Positions 54,821 through 63,986 of a DNA stretch of 64,000 bases are shown here, piece by piece. The position numbers and the translations under genes are program-made. Each line of letters opens with the position of its first letter. Position 1 is the stretch's first letter. The notes under the pieces were generated by a model that saw only the letters and a program-made list of their open reading frames with translations, was not told where the DNA came from and ran no database searches. This stretch comes from an uncultured Roseibium sp. (GTDB lineage Bacteria > Pseudomonadota > Alphaproteobacteria > Rhizobiales > Stappiaceae): NCBI RefSeq assembly GCF_963675985.1, contig NZ_OY780957.1, positions 124,001 to 188,000 of the forward strand, given 5' to 3'.

Positions 54821-56272
54821 TCACACGCTCATGCAGAGATATTTGATCTCCAGAAACTCATCCATCCCGTACCTGGAGCCTTCGCGTCCCAGGCCGGACG
54901 ACTTGATTCCGCCGAACGGGGCTTCGGCCGTCGAGATGAGACCGGTATTGATCCCAACCATACCGCTCTCGATCTCCTCGGCGACCTTCCAGACGGTCGA
55001 GAGGTCGCGCGCGTAGAAATAGGCGGCGAGACCGAACTCGGTATCGTTGGCGAGCGCGATGCCTTCGTCGATGGTGTCGAAGCTGATAATCGGGGCGACC
55101 GGGCCGAAGGTTTCCTCGGTCAGCACCTTCATGCCCTTGCCCACGCCCATCAGGACGGTGGGCTGATAGAAGGTTCCTCCGAGATCGGACCGTTTTCCGC
55201 CGGTGATCACCTTCGCCCCCTTGCCGACCGCATCCGAGACGTGGTCCTCGACCTTTTCAAGGGCGGCTTCGTCGATCAGCGGACCGATGGCGATCCCCTC
55301 ATCCATCCCGTTTCCGACCTGCAGGTTGCTTGTCGCCTCCGCAAGCTTTTTTGCAAATTCCTCCGCCACGCCGCTTTGGACATAGATGCGGTTGGCGCAG
55401 ACACAGGTCTGACCGGAATTGCGGTACTTGGCGATCATCGCACCATCGACGGCGGCATCAAGATCGGCATCGTTGAACACCATGAAAGGCGCGTTTCCGC
55501 CCAGTTCCAGCGACAGTTTCTTGATGTCGTGGGCACACTGCTGCATGAGGATGCGTCCGACCTCGGTCGAGCCGGTGAAGGTGAGCTTGCGCACCTTGGC
55601 ATTGGTGCAGAGCTCGAGCCCGACCCCCTTGGAATCCGAACTGGTGATGATCGACAGGACACCCTTCGGGATCCCTGCGCGTTCGCCGAGAACCGCCATG
55701 GCAAGCGCCGAAAGCGGCGTCTTTTCAGCCGGCCGGCCGACGAAGCTGCAGCCCGAGGCCAGTGCCGGTCCCACCTTGCGCGCGATCATCGCGTTGGGGA
55801 AGTTCCACGGGGTGATGGAGCCGACAACACCGATGGGCTGCTTGATGACCACAATGCGCTTGTCGGGCTGGTGCCCGGGAATAACGTCGCCGTAGACCCG
55901 GCGCGCTTCTTCCGCAAACCACTGGATGAAGGAGGCACCGTAAGCGATCTCCCCACGCGCCTCGGCAAGCGGCTTGCCCATCTCGGCGGTCAGGATCTTT
56001 GCCAGGTCCTCCTGATTCTCCAGCATCAGGTCGTTCCATTTGAGCAGAACGGCACACCGCTCCTTGGCCGTTTTCCCGCGCCACTCCCTTTGCGCCTGAT
56101 AGGCGATTTCGATGGCCTTCTTCGTATCGTCCGGCGTCAGGTCGGTAACCTCGGCGATGGTCTCGCCGGTCGCGGGATTGGTCACCGGGAACGTTTTCCC
56201 GGTCGCCACCCATTCGCCGCCCAGGAAAGCGCGGGTTTCCAGCAGGCTCGGATCGTTGAGAGCGAGTGCCAT
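54821..56272 (-). CDS. gabD: NAD(P)-dependent succinate-semialdehyde dehydrogenase
   Basis: A 483-residue aldehyde dehydrogenase. The catalytic residues are present: Glu near 256 (LSLELGGNAPF) and Cys near 288 (SGQTCVCANR), with the GSTEVGR cofactor loop. The N-terminus (DPSLLETRAFLGGEWV) and C-terminus (PFGGIKSSGLGREGSRYGMDEFLEIKY) are typical of GabD. It converts succinic or glutaric semialdehyde to the acid. AAAGGA precedes the ATG. The broken Fe-alcohol dehydrogenase upstream would have supplied the aldehyde by oxidising an alcohol such as 4-hydroxybutyrate. Confidence 0.88.
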   Translation of the reverse strand: MALALNDPSLLETRAFLGGEWVATGKTFPVTNPATGETIAEVTDLTPDDTKKAIEIAYQAQREWRGKTAKERCAVLLKWNDLMLENQEDLAKILTAEMGKPLAEARGEIAYGASFIQWFAEEARRVYGDVIPGHQPDKRIVVIKQPIGVVGSITPWNFPNAMIARKVGPALASGCSFVGRPAEKTPLSALAMAVLGERAGIPKGVLSIITSSDSKGVGLELCTNAKVRKLTFTGSTEVGRILMQQCAHDIKKLSLELGGNAPFMVFNDADLDAAVDGAMIAKYRNSGQTCVCANRIYVQSGVAEEFAKKLAEATSNLQVGNGMDEGIAIGPLIDEAALEKVEDHVSDAVGKGAKVITGGKRSDLGGTFYQPTVLMGVGKGMKVLTEETFGPVAPIISFDTIDEGIALANDTEFGLAAYFYARDLSTVWKVAEEIESGMVGINTGLISTAEAPFGGIKSSGLGREGSRYGMDEFLEIKYLCMSV

Positions 56273-56296
56273 GGTAAGTCCTTTCTAATGAGACTG

Positions 56297-56778
56297 TCAG
56301 TAAGCTGCGCGATAGATCGCCAGCGCATCCGCCTCTGTGACCGGGCGGGGATTGTTGAGCAGAAGACGAGTCTGGTTCATCGCATCCGACGCAAGTTTCG
56401 GCAAGATGTCTTCGGGTATATCCATGGCCCGCAGATTGGGCTGAAGGTCGCAGGCCCCCGAAAGCTCCGCGAGGCTGTCACAAAAGGCCGCAGCCCGTTC
56501 CTGTCCCTCGTACCTGGCGATATCGGGGTCACTTCGAAGCCCGTGCCGGCCGTTGTCGGGACGATATCCTCGAGCAGATTGGCCGCGACATCCTTGAACA
56601 GTTCCACCGAAACGCACACGGCCTTGAAGGCATCGAGCGCTCGCCAGACGATGCCGGGATCAGTCACCAGCATCACCTTACGGCCGATCTATCCCTTAAC
56701 CGGTTCGCCGATGCGGCCCGGAGCGCCGACGCCGAACCGGATCGACTTCGAGGCATTGAACGTGAGTGGATTCATCAT
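56297..56778 (-). pseudogene. Degenerate iron-containing alcohol dehydrogenase
   Basis: Three pieces of one Fe-ADH. The N-terminus (MMNPLTFNASKSIRFGVGAP) ends in an in-frame TAG at 56689. The same frame then resumes as IGRKVMLVTDPGI, ending with PTTAGTGFEVTPIS. The C-terminus (AMDIPEDILPKLASDAMNQT, NPRPVTEADALAIYRAAY) is in a different frame. Family members have about 380 residues; here about 160 codons remain. The regions between the GGG-motif and the metal-binding His residues (the DAxxHAxEA block) are missing, so there is no active protein. The damage is nonsense, internal deletions and a frameshift. It sits directly upstream of gabD. Confidence 0.85.
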
Positions 56779-56801
56779 CTTCCGCACAATTGGCGATCGG
56801 G

Positions 56802-57044
56802 TCAGCCGCCGAAACCGAATGCGACAAGCACGGCGAGCACGAAGCCGACGGCACCGCTGATAATGAGGGTCCGCAAGCGTTCCTTTTCGACTTGCGACGT
56901 GTCTACCGGCAACCGCAGCGGCGGCACGGAGGCCGGGATGGCGACATGGACCGGGCTTGCCATTTCCATCTTGCAAGCCAGAAACCAGACCAGCCCGACG
57001 CCGCTCATCCAGGCCGCCAGCGACCAGGCCCAGATCGAAGGCAT
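56802..57044 (-). CDS. Small two-helix membrane protein
   Basis: An 80-residue frame with two hydrophobic helices (WAWSLAAWMSGVGLVWFLAC and LRTLIISGAVGFVLAVLVAF) separated by a short polar loop with a run of prolines. The reading frame continues open for about 20 codons before the ATG without a start codon, and there is no strong ribosome site, so it may be the tail of a larger lost gene. It resembles small accessory proteins of solute/sodium symporters, but the match is loose. Confidence 0.45.
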   Translation of the reverse strand: MPSIWAWSLAAWMSGVGLVWFLACKMEMASPVHVAIPASVPPLRLPVDTSQVEKERLRTLIISGAVGFVLAVLVAFGFGG

Positions 57045-57158
57045 GCCCAGGAGCCAGGTCGTGGTCTCCCTGTTTTCAATGTCGAGCGGTGCGGGTGCAG
57101 TTGATCATTCAGGAGCAAATGCATTGCTGAAATCAGCAACCGGTCTGTGATGTCACCC

Positions 57159-58463
57159 TCACAACCGCCCGGGCAGAAACAGCACGATCGCTGGGAAGGC
57201 GATCAGGATGGCGAGGCGGACGATGTCGCTCAGGATGAACGGGATCACACCGGCCATGATGGTCTTCAAAGGCACCTCGGTTGCCACCGATTTCACCATG
57301 AAGAGGTTCATTCCAACTGGGGGTGAAATCAGGCCGAGTTCCACCGTGACCACCGCAATGATGCCGAACCAGACCGGATCGAAACCGGCATCGACGATGA
57401 CGGGGAAGAAGATCGGCACGGTCAGCAGGATCATGGCCAGGCTTTCCATGAAGCAGCCAAGCACCACGTAGAAGACCATGATCGCGATGAGCACCTGCCA
57501 GGGACCGAGCCCCATGTCGCGCATGAAGTCGACCATGGCGAAGGAGATCTGCGAGGTCGAAATCAGGAAGCCCAACACCTCCGCGCCGATCAGAATGAAG
57601 AAGATGGTCGCGGTGGTTTCGACGGTCGCCCGGAGCGCCGCCAGGAACTCCGGCCAGCGCATGCCTTTCCAGACCGCATAGACAAGAGCGAAAGCCGCCC
57701 CTGCCCCGCCGGCCTCGGTCGGCGTAAAGAAGCCGCCGTAAAGACCGCCCATGACCAGACCGAAGAGGCAGAAGGCCGGAGCGAACAGGCGGGCCGCCTC
57801 GATCCAGGCACTCAGCCCCGATGACATCTCATCCTGATCCAGGGTGCTTTCGCCCTTCCAGATCCGGGCCATGATGAAGACCGTGACCACGTAAAGCACA
57901 TAGGCCAGGATCCCGGGAAGGATGCCGGCGAGGAACATGTCGCTCACCGACTGCTCCGTGATCAGCGCATAGAGAAGCAGCGCGATCGAAGGCGGGATCA
58001 TGATGCCGAGCGTACCACCGGCGGCGAGAGAGCCGGCTGCAAGCCTGGGATCATAGCCCCGCTTGATCATTTCCGGATAGGCGACCTTGGTCATTGTCGA
58101 GGCCGTCGCAAGCGAAGAGCCCGACACCGTGGAGAAGACCGCGCTGGCGGTGACACCAGCCGCCCCCAGCCCGCCTTTTTGACCGCGTGTCAGCATCTCT
58201 GCCCCGCGGAAAAGGTCGGCGGCCATGCCGGATTGGGAAATCAGGTTCCCCATCAGCATGAACAGCGGCACGAGCGTGAAAGAATAGTTTGATGCTGTTT
58301 CGAAGGCGGCGGTCTGCAGGACACTGAAGGCCGGATCGAACCCGACAATCATGCCGAAACCGCCCACACCGACGAGTACCATCGCAAGTCCGACCGGAGC
58401 CCCGATCAGGACGATGACAAACAGCAGGGCAATGGCAATGAGGCCAATCGTCAACGGTTCCAT
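57159..58463 (-). CDS. dctM: TRAP transporter large membrane subunit
   Basis: A 434-residue permease with twelve or so membrane helices and the DctM signatures GGFFTPTEAGGAGAAFALVYAV and ELGLISPPVGMNLF. It transports the substrate bound by DctP with a sodium gradient. The ATG at 58463 overlaps the dctQ stop by one base (TGATG); a TTG at 58466 is also in frame. Last gene of the dctPQM operon. Confidence 0.95.
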   Translation of the reverse strand: MEPLTIGLIAIALLFVIVLIGAPVGLAMVLVGVGGFGMIVGFDPAFSVLQTAAFETASNYSFTLVPLFMLMGNLISQSGMAADLFRGAEMLTRGQKGGLGAAGVTASAVFSTVSGSSLATASTMTKVAYPEMIKRGYDPRLAAGSLAAGGTLGIMIPPSIALLLYALITEQSVSDMFLAGILPGILAYVLYVVTVFIMARIWKGESTLDQDEMSSGLSAWIEAARLFAPAFCLFGLVMGGLYGGFFTPTEAGGAGAAFALVYAVWKGMRWPEFLAALRATVETTATIFFILIGAEVLGFLISTSQISFAMVDFMRDMGLGPWQVLIAIMVFYVVLGCFMESLAMILLTVPIFFPVIVDAGFDPVWFGIIAVVTVELGLISPPVGMNLFMVKSVATEVPLKTIMAGVIPFILSDIVRLAILIAFPAIVLFLPGRL

Positions 58464-58993
58464 CAACCCAACTCCGCTGCACTGATGACCGGGTCAATGA
58501 CCTCCGCCAGGGAGACGATGGCAAAGGCAATACATTCCAGCGTGATCACCAGGTAGATGATCCACAAGGGGATGCCCCAGTCCTGGGTCACCTCCCCCTG
58601 TTCCCTGGTGACCATCACCTGGTCGGCAAACAGCCACGCAAGAGAGAGCGCGAACAGGAACAGGACCACGAACCAGAAGCGGTTCAAGAAGGACTGAAGC
58701 GCGTCCGGCATCAGGCCGGTGAGCACATCCACGCGGATGAGCCCGTTTTCCAGGCCGGCGGGCAGCGCCGCGAAAACGGCGATCAGCAAGGCATAACTGG
58801 CGAGTTCGACGGCACCGGGGATCATCAGATTGATCTCGGAACCGGAGGCATCGAACAGCGCCCGCATGAAGATATTGACCGCAACCACAAGAAAGAGGCC
58901 AAGAATGGCCGTGATTGCGACAGCCTCACACCCCAGAACGGCGCCCCTGGCCACTCTGGAGAGGAAGCCTTTATGACGTGCCGAAAAGCTCAT
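58463..58993 (-). CDS. dctQ: TRAP transporter small membrane subunit
   Basis: A 176-residue protein with four membrane helices in the DctQ arrangement. Typical motifs are NIFMRALFDASGSEINLMIP and RVDVLTGLMP. The ATG at 58993, with GGACGCGGG upstream, is preferred over a TTG at 59026. It pairs with DctM and overlaps its start. Confidence 0.88.
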   Translation of the reverse strand: MSFSARHKGFLSRVARGAVLGCEAVAITAILGLFLVVAVNIFMRALFDASGSEINLMIPGAVELASYALLIAVFAALPAGLENGLIRVDVLTGLMPDALQSFLNRFWFVVLFLFALSLAWLFADQVMVTREQGEVTQDWGIPLWIIYLVITLECIAFAIVSLAEVIDPVISAAELG

Positions 58994-59085
58994 CCCGCGT
59001 CCTATGAATTCGTTTTCCGCAAACAAAGAGACGGTCCGGCGGATGACCCGCCGGACCTATGTTTCAACCTATCAGAACAAGAGGG

Positions 59086-60099
59086 TCAGTTCAGTTCCGA
59101 CCGGCACTCTTCGACATAGCCCTGGATCTTGCCGTAGGTCTCGGTGCCCGGCAGGCCCTTGGAATCCAGCTCGGTGAGATAAATTTCCTTGGCGCGGTCC
59201 GCCGCAGCCTGCCATTCGGCCAGTTCCGCTTCCGGGATTTCGTAGGTTTCGGAATTGGACTTCAGTTCTTCGATCGCCGCAGCATCGGCTTCATCGTAGC
59301 CTTTGCCGGCCACCAGGGACCACTTCATGCCGGAGTTGGCATCGATGGCAGCCTTGGCCTTTTCGGACAGGGCGTCATACTTGCGCTTGTTCATCGTCGT
59401 CACGAAGGCAAGCGAATAGAAGCCGAAGTCGGTGTGGTACTTGGTCAGTTCCGCAAGCCGGAAGGCAACCACGGATTCCCAGGTGATCATGTAACCGTCG
59501 ATCACACCGCGCTCGAGGTTCTCATAGATCGCCGGAGCCGGCAGACCGACAGGCTCAGCGCCAAGCTCGTCCAGGAGCGTACCGATCACGGCTGTGGGAC
59601 GGCGCAGCTTCATGCCTTTGAGGTCGGCAAGGGTCTTGACCGGCTTCTGCCCCATGTGCAGCTGGCCGGGGCCATGGGTGTGAACGAAGAGGACGTGCGT
59701 GTCCTTGTATTCCTCGTCCAGAGCACCGGAATCATAGAGTTTCTGGAAGGCGCAGGAGCCAACCTCGGCCTTCTTGAACAGACCCGGCAGTTCCATGATC
59801 TGGCTCAGCGGAAAACGGCCAGCCGTGTAACCCTGCACCGTCCAGGCGATATCGGCGACGCCGTTCTTGGCATTGTCGTAGCCTGCAGGCGCCTTGCCCA
59901 AGGTCTGGGCCGGGAAGATCTTGACATCCAGCTCTCCGTCGGAGGCTTCATTGACCGCCTTGGCCCAGTCCATAAACATTTTCTCATTCTGCCAGCTCTG
60001 GGCCGGCATGAAGTGGGCATAGCGCAGCGTCTCTGCCTTGACGGCAGAAACCGATACGCCAAGCGCAAGAAGGGTGGCGGACAGAAGTTTGGATCTCAT
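59086..60099 (-). CDS. dctP: TRAP transporter substrate-binding protein
   Basis: A 337-residue periplasmic protein. The signal (MRSKLLSATLLALGVSVSAV) ends at KAE. The DctP signatures follow: LRYAHFMPAQSWQNEKMFMD, FPAQTLGKAPAGYDNAKNGV, and KGMKLRRPTAVIGTLLDELG, which includes the Arg that pairs with a carboxylate. The substrate is not obvious; a carboxylic acid is likely. First gene of the dctPQM operon, with a palindromic operator 44 to 56 bases upstream of its start. Confidence 0.93.
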   Translation of the reverse strand: MRSKLLSATLLALGVSVSAVKAETLRYAHFMPAQSWQNEKMFMDWAKAVNEASDGELDVKIFPAQTLGKAPAGYDNAKNGVADIAWTVQGYTAGRFPLSQIMELPGLFKKAEVGSCAFQKLYDSGALDEEYKDTHVLFVHTHGPGQLHMGQKPVKTLADLKGMKLRRPTAVIGTLLDELGAEPVGLPAPAIYENLERGVIDGYMITWESVVAFRLAELTKYHTDFGFYSLAFVTTMNKRKYDALSEKAKAAIDANSGMKWSLVAGKGYDEADAAAIEELKSNSETYEIPEAELAEWQAAADRAKEIYLTELDSKGLPGTETYGKIQGYVEECRSELN

Positions 60100-60142
60100 G
60101 GAAAGCCCCGCTTTGGGTTGTGGTACCTATTCGCGTAATTTA

Positions 60143-60155
60143 TGCGATAATCGCA
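60143..60155. promoter_or_regulatory. Palindromic operator upstream of dctP
   Basis: TGCGATAATCGCA is a perfect 13-bp palindrome around a central base and is almost the same as the site at 61182 (TGCGATTATCGCG). Both have AT-rich flanks. The gene for an IclR-type regulator lies between them. IclR proteins bind such short palindromes, so this is likely its operator at the dctPQM promoter. Confidence 0.65.
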
Positions 60156-60276
60156 CAAATAATATTTTATAGATCAAACGTTATCAGGCAAAAAGAGGGA
60201 GTCAATTGAAACGTCGCATTTGATGCGAAAAAATTTATCACGCTGAATATCTGTGCAGAGAGGGTGTAAAAAGAGG

Positions 60277-61074
60277 TCAGAGCAACCCGGCGACCACCTT
60301 GGCGCATTCTCTGAGCGTATCGATGATGTGCTGCCTTGCGGCCGGATCCTCGAAACGGGAGACATCCCCGGAGACCCCGATTGCCGCGGGCTCGGCCTGA
60401 TCCGGACGGACCGGAATAGCGATGGCGGCGACCCCCGCCTCGAACTCCCCGTCGACATAGGCAAACCCACGCTTCGCCGTCTCGGCGATATCCGCCGCAA
60501 TGGCAGCGCGATCCATCTCGGTCACGTCGGTGTATTGTTCCAGCGGCGCGTGGGCGATCAACTCCTGCGCCACATCGCAAGAGCAGGCAGCAACCAGGGC
60601 CCGGCCGATGGCACTGCTGAGCAGCGGCACCTTGGAGCCGACGGTAAAGCCGATGCTGACGGAATTCGCCTTGGCGCCGGCATGAGCCACATAGACGGCC
60701 TGGGAACCATCGATCATGGCCATGGAGATCGCTTCGGAAATCTGGCTGGAAAAGCTGCGCATGACCGGCTCGATGGCCTTGCCGAACTGCCGCCCCTGCA
60801 GAAACCCTCCGGCCAGAACCAGGATTTTCGGCGTCAGCGAAAAGACCCGGTCGTCCTGCTTGACGTAACCAAGATGAACGAGGGTAAGCACCAGACGGCG
60901 CGCGATAGCGCGGTCCAGTCCGGTGGCACGGGCGATCTGCGGCAGGGTCAGATGTGTCTGCGCAGCGTCGAACGCCTTGAGCACGCTCATGCCCTTGGCA
61001 AAGGTCAGGGAGATGTCCCGGTCCGTTATTTCACGCCGCCCGCTGGCAAGGCGTGTCTCTTCGCTATCCGGCAC
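60277..61074 (-). CDS. IclR-family transcriptional regulator
   Basis: A 265-residue regulator with an N-terminal winged helix (LPQIARATGLDRAIARRLVLTLVHLGYV) and a C-terminal effector domain (SQAVYVAHA, GSKVPLLSSAIGRALVAA, VDGEFEAGVAAIAIPV). The PcaR/CatR-like arrangement suggests control by an aromatic or related carboxylic acid. The GTG start has GGAGG nine bases upstream. It is transcribed away from the ferredoxin reductase gene, with shared operator sequence between them. Confidence 0.92.
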   Translation of the reverse strand: MPDSEETRLASGRREITDRDISLTFAKGMSVLKAFDAAQTHLTLPQIARATGLDRAIARRLVLTLVHLGYVKQDDRVFSLTPKILVLAGGFLQGRQFGKAIEPVMRSFSSQISEAISMAMIDGSQAVYVAHAGAKANSVSIGFTVGSKVPLLSSAIGRALVAACSCDVAQELIAHAPLEQYTDVTEMDRAAIAADIAETAKRGFAYVDGEFEAGVAAIAIPVRPDQAEPAAIGVSGDVSRFEDPAARQHIIDTLRECAKVVAGLL

Positions 61075-61181
61075 GCACGTTTCCTCCCGCCAGACCCAAG
61101 GTCAGAACCTAGCTACAACATATTCAGCGTTATTGACAGGGGCGCCAAAAACAGCTTCAATGATTTATATCAAACAATTCG

Positions 61182-61194
61182 TGCGATTATCGCG
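61182..61194. promoter_or_regulatory. Palindromic operator between iclR and the oxygenase genes
   Basis: TGCGATTATCGCG shares its ten-base GCGAT-(A/T)-ATCGC core with the dctP site. It lies 108 bases before the regulator start and 213 bases before the reductase start, within AT-rich flanks, where it could control both divergent promoters. Confidence 0.65.
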
Positions 61195-61406
61195 CAATTG
61201 ATAAATAAAAAAACATCCAGAGAACTTCAGAGAGAATCTGTGCCTGAGAATGCGATTGTAAATTCTGCCCTTGATCGGGGACAGAAACCGTCTGCCCGAA
61301 TTTGGGCCGGCGCGACCGGCTTTTTATCGAATACGAATCCGGCAGAGACCTCGCCGTTAACCTATCGCAATGCCGATACGATTGACAGTCTGGCAGAGGT
61401 CCGACC

Positions 61407-62627
61407 GTGAGCGCTCCGTTGGTAATCGTTGGCGCATCGCATGCGGGAGTTCAGGCGGCCGTTTCCCTGCGCCAGTCCGGTTGGCAGGAACCGATAACGC
61501 TGATTTCTGCTGAAACGGACCTGCCCTATCACCGGCCGCCGCTTTCCAAAGCCTATCTTGCCGGAGAAAAGACGGCGGATCAGATCCTTCTGCGTGGCGA
61601 AGATTTTTATGCCGCGCAGGACATCGACCTGCAGTTGGGCGTAACGGTCGAAGAGGTTTCGACGCAAGATCGCAAGATCCGCACGACCGGCGGTGACCTG
61701 CCCTATTCCAGGCTCGTTCTTGCGACTGGCGCCTCCGCACGACCGCTTCCAACGGAAGGGGCAGACCTCGACGGCATTCACATGCTGCGCGACATGGCCG
61801 ACGCCCGGAAGCTGAAGACGGCTTTCGAGGCCGTTGACCGGCTCGTCATCATCGGGGGCGGGTTCATTGGCCTCGAAGTGGCGGCGAGCGCTGCCAAGGC
61901 CGGCAAGCAGGTCACCGTCATTGAGGTTCAGGAGCGTCTTCTGGCCCGCGCCCTTCCTCCGATGCTGTCTGAGTGGATTGCCGGCCATCACAGGTCAAAG
62001 GGCGTAGACATCCGTCTCGCGGAACCCTTCGACAGGTTCGAAGGAGAAAACGGAAAGCTGACCGGCGTCCGCCTGAAAAGCGGGGAACGGCTTCCGGCGG
62101 AACTGGCGCTTGTCGGCATCGGATCGCTCGCCAATCTGCAGCTCGCCGAGCAGATCGGTCTCGAGTGCCAGGCAGGCGGTATCAAGGTCGACGATGTCTG
62201 CCGGACGAGCGCGCTCGACATTTTTGCCATCGGCGACTGCGCCAGCCAGTACAACGTTTTCGCCCGCGAGATCATGCGCGTGGAATCGGTTCAGAATGCG
62301 AGCGATCAGGCACGTGTCCTGGCCGCCCTCCTCACCGACAAACCCATTCCGGCCCCCGGCGCCAACTGGTTCTGGACAGATCAATACGATCTGAAATTCC
62401 AGATGGCGGGCCTGCTGGAAGCGGACTGTGAGGAAATCGTCCGGGGAGACCCGGATACCGGAGCCTTTTCCATTCTCTTGATGAAGAACGGCGTCCTTCG
62501 CGCCCTCTTCTCCGTCAACAAGCCGGCAGACCACATGGCTGCCCGCAAATTCATCGCCGCGGCCACGCCGCTGAACGCCCAACTTTGCGGGGATGCGGCC
62601 ACGCCGCTTCCCAAGGCAGTCCTTTAA
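61407..62627 (+). CDS. FAD-dependent ferredoxin reductase
   Basis: A 406-residue reductase of the rubredoxin/putidaredoxin reductase type. The N-terminal FAD site is VIVGASHAGVQAAVSL, the NAD site is VIIGGGFIGLEVAASAAKAG, the second FAD site is ALDIFAIGDCAS, and the C-terminal reductase_C domain contains WFWTDQYDLKFQMAGL. It would move electrons from NADH to an iron-sulfur partner for the Rieske oxygenase encoded 39 bases downstream. GTG start with AGAGG. No separate ferredoxin gene is seen in the window. Confidence 0.9.
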   Translation: MSAPLVIVGASHAGVQAAVSLRQSGWQEPITLISAETDLPYHRPPLSKAYLAGEKTADQILLRGEDFYAAQDIDLQLGVTVEEVSTQDRKIRTTGGDLPYSRLVLATGASARPLPTEGADLDGIHMLRDMADARKLKTAFEAVDRLVIIGGGFIGLEVAASAAKAGKQVTVIEVQERLLARALPPMLSEWIAGHHRSKGVDIRLAEPFDRFEGENGKLTGVRLKSGERLPAELALVGIGSLANLQLAEQIGLECQAGGIKVDDVCRTSALDIFAIGDCASQYNVFAREIMRVESVQNASDQARVLAALLTDKPIPAPGANWFWTDQYDLKFQMAGLLEADCEEIVRGDPDTGAFSILLMKNGVLRALFSVNKPADHMAARKFIAAATPLNAQLCGDAATPLPKAVL

Positions 62628-62666
62628 GAACTAACCCTCTCTTCAGCCTTCAGGAGAACCCCAGCC

Positions 62667-63986
62667 ATGATGAGCCAGGAACAAAACGATCTAATCACCC
62701 GCGTCGGACCGGGAACAGCCGCAGGCGAAGTCCTGCGCCGCTACTGGCAGCCTGCGGCCCTTTCGGAAGAACTGGTCGGCGCCCGGCCGGTCGTGCCGGT
62801 CCGCCTGCTTGGCGAAGATCTGGTCCTCTTCCGCGACAACGAAGGCGAACTCGGCCTGATCTCCCGCCAGTGCCCGCACCGCGGTGCCGACATGGCCTTC
62901 GGCCGCTGCGAGGACAACGGCCTGCGCTGCCCGTTCCACGGCTGGCATTTCGACCGGAACGGCCAGTGCGTCGAACAGCCGGGCGAGCCGGAAGGCAGCC
63001 AGATGTACAAGAACATCAAGGCCAAGTCCTATCCGGTCGTTGAAAAGAACGGCATGATCTTCGCCTACATGGGCCCTGGCCTGCCGCCGGCACTGCCGAA
63101 CTTCGACTGTTTCGCGGCTCCCGACACGCATGTCTTTGCCTTCAAGGGTCTTTGGGAATGCAACTGGCTGCAGGCCATGGAAGTCGGCATCGACCCGGTC
63201 CACGCCTCCTTCCTGCACCGCTTCCTGCAGGATGAGGATCCGAGCGAGGGCTACGGCAAGCAGTTCCGCGACAAGGCCGCCGACACCGACATTCCGATGA
63301 CCCAGGTCCTGCGCGAATACCCGCGCCCGGAAATCAACGTCGAGGAAACCGACTACGGTATGCGCATCATCTCTCTGCGCCACCTGGACAATGGCCGCAC
63401 GCACGTGCGCATCACCAACCAGGTGTTCCCGGAAGCCATCTGTATCCCGATGTCCAACGAGATGACCATCACCCAGTGGCATGTGCCGATCGATGACGAG
63501 AACTGCTACTGGTATTCCATGTTCACCAGCTTCGGCAATCCGGTGAACAAGAGCCTGATGCGCGAGCAGCGCCTGCAGGAGCATCGCCTTCCCGACTACG
63601 CTCCGCTCAAGAACAAGCAGAACAACTACGGCTACGACCCCGACGAACAGGAGAAGCTGACCTACACCGGCATGGGCCTCGACATCAACGTCCACGACCA
63701 GTGGGCAGTGGAATCCATGGGCTCGATCCAGGACCGGACCCAGGAGCATCTCGGCAAGTCGGACGTCGCCATCAGCCGCTACCGCCGCATGCTGATGAAG
63801 GCGATCAAGGCCGTCGAGGAAAACAACGACGATGAGCTGCCGATGTGGAACGGAGCCCTCAATGTCGAGGAGATCCGCGGACCGCTGTCCATCGACGCCA
63901 TCGGCGACACCGACACCTGGCAGGACGCCTGGAAAGAAGCCGATACCAAACGCCGTGCCGCCTGCGAGTGGCCTGCCGAGCTCTGA
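62667..63986 (+). CDS. Rieske non-haem iron oxygenase, alpha subunit
   Basis: A 439-residue oxygenase of the ring-hydroxylating/phthalate-4,5-dioxygenase-like group. The Rieske cluster ligands are CPHRGA and CPFHGWHF (about 69-92). The mononuclear iron site has Asp/His in GIDPVHASFLH (about 174-184), and Asp further on. The region DRTQEHLGKSDVAISRYRRM is typical of the phthalate-oxygenase type. AGGAGA precedes the ATG. Together with the reductase it should hydroxylate or demethylate a carboxylated aromatic or a related compound brought in by the TRAP transporter; the substrate cannot be told from sequence. The window ends 14 bases after the stop. Confidence 0.92.
   Translation: MMSQEQNDLITRVGPGTAAGEVLRRYWQPAALSEELVGARPVVPVRLLGEDLVLFRDNEGELGLISRQCPHRGADMAFGRCEDNGLRCPFHGWHFDRNGQCVEQPGEPEGSQMYKNIKAKSYPVVEKNGMIFAYMGPGLPPALPNFDCFAAPDTHVFAFKGLWECNWLQAMEVGIDPVHASFLHRFLQDEDPSEGYGKQFRDKAADTDIPMTQVLREYPRPEINVEETDYGMRIISLRHLDNGRTHVRITNQVFPEAICIPMSNEMTITQWHVPIDDENCYWYSMFTSFGNPVNKSLMREQRLQEHRLPDYAPLKNKQNNYGYDPDEQEKLTYTGMGLDINVHDQWAVESMGSIQDRTQEHLGKSDVAISRYRRMLMKAIKAVEENNDDELPMWNGALNVEEIRGPLSIDAIGDTDTWQDAWKEADTKRRAACEWPAEL

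Noticed and set aside
60214..60228. Hairpin TCGCAT-TTG-ATGCGA as a terminator of iclR
   Set aside because: The T-tract precedes the hairpin on the minus strand, which is the wrong order for an intrinsic terminator of a minus-strand gene.
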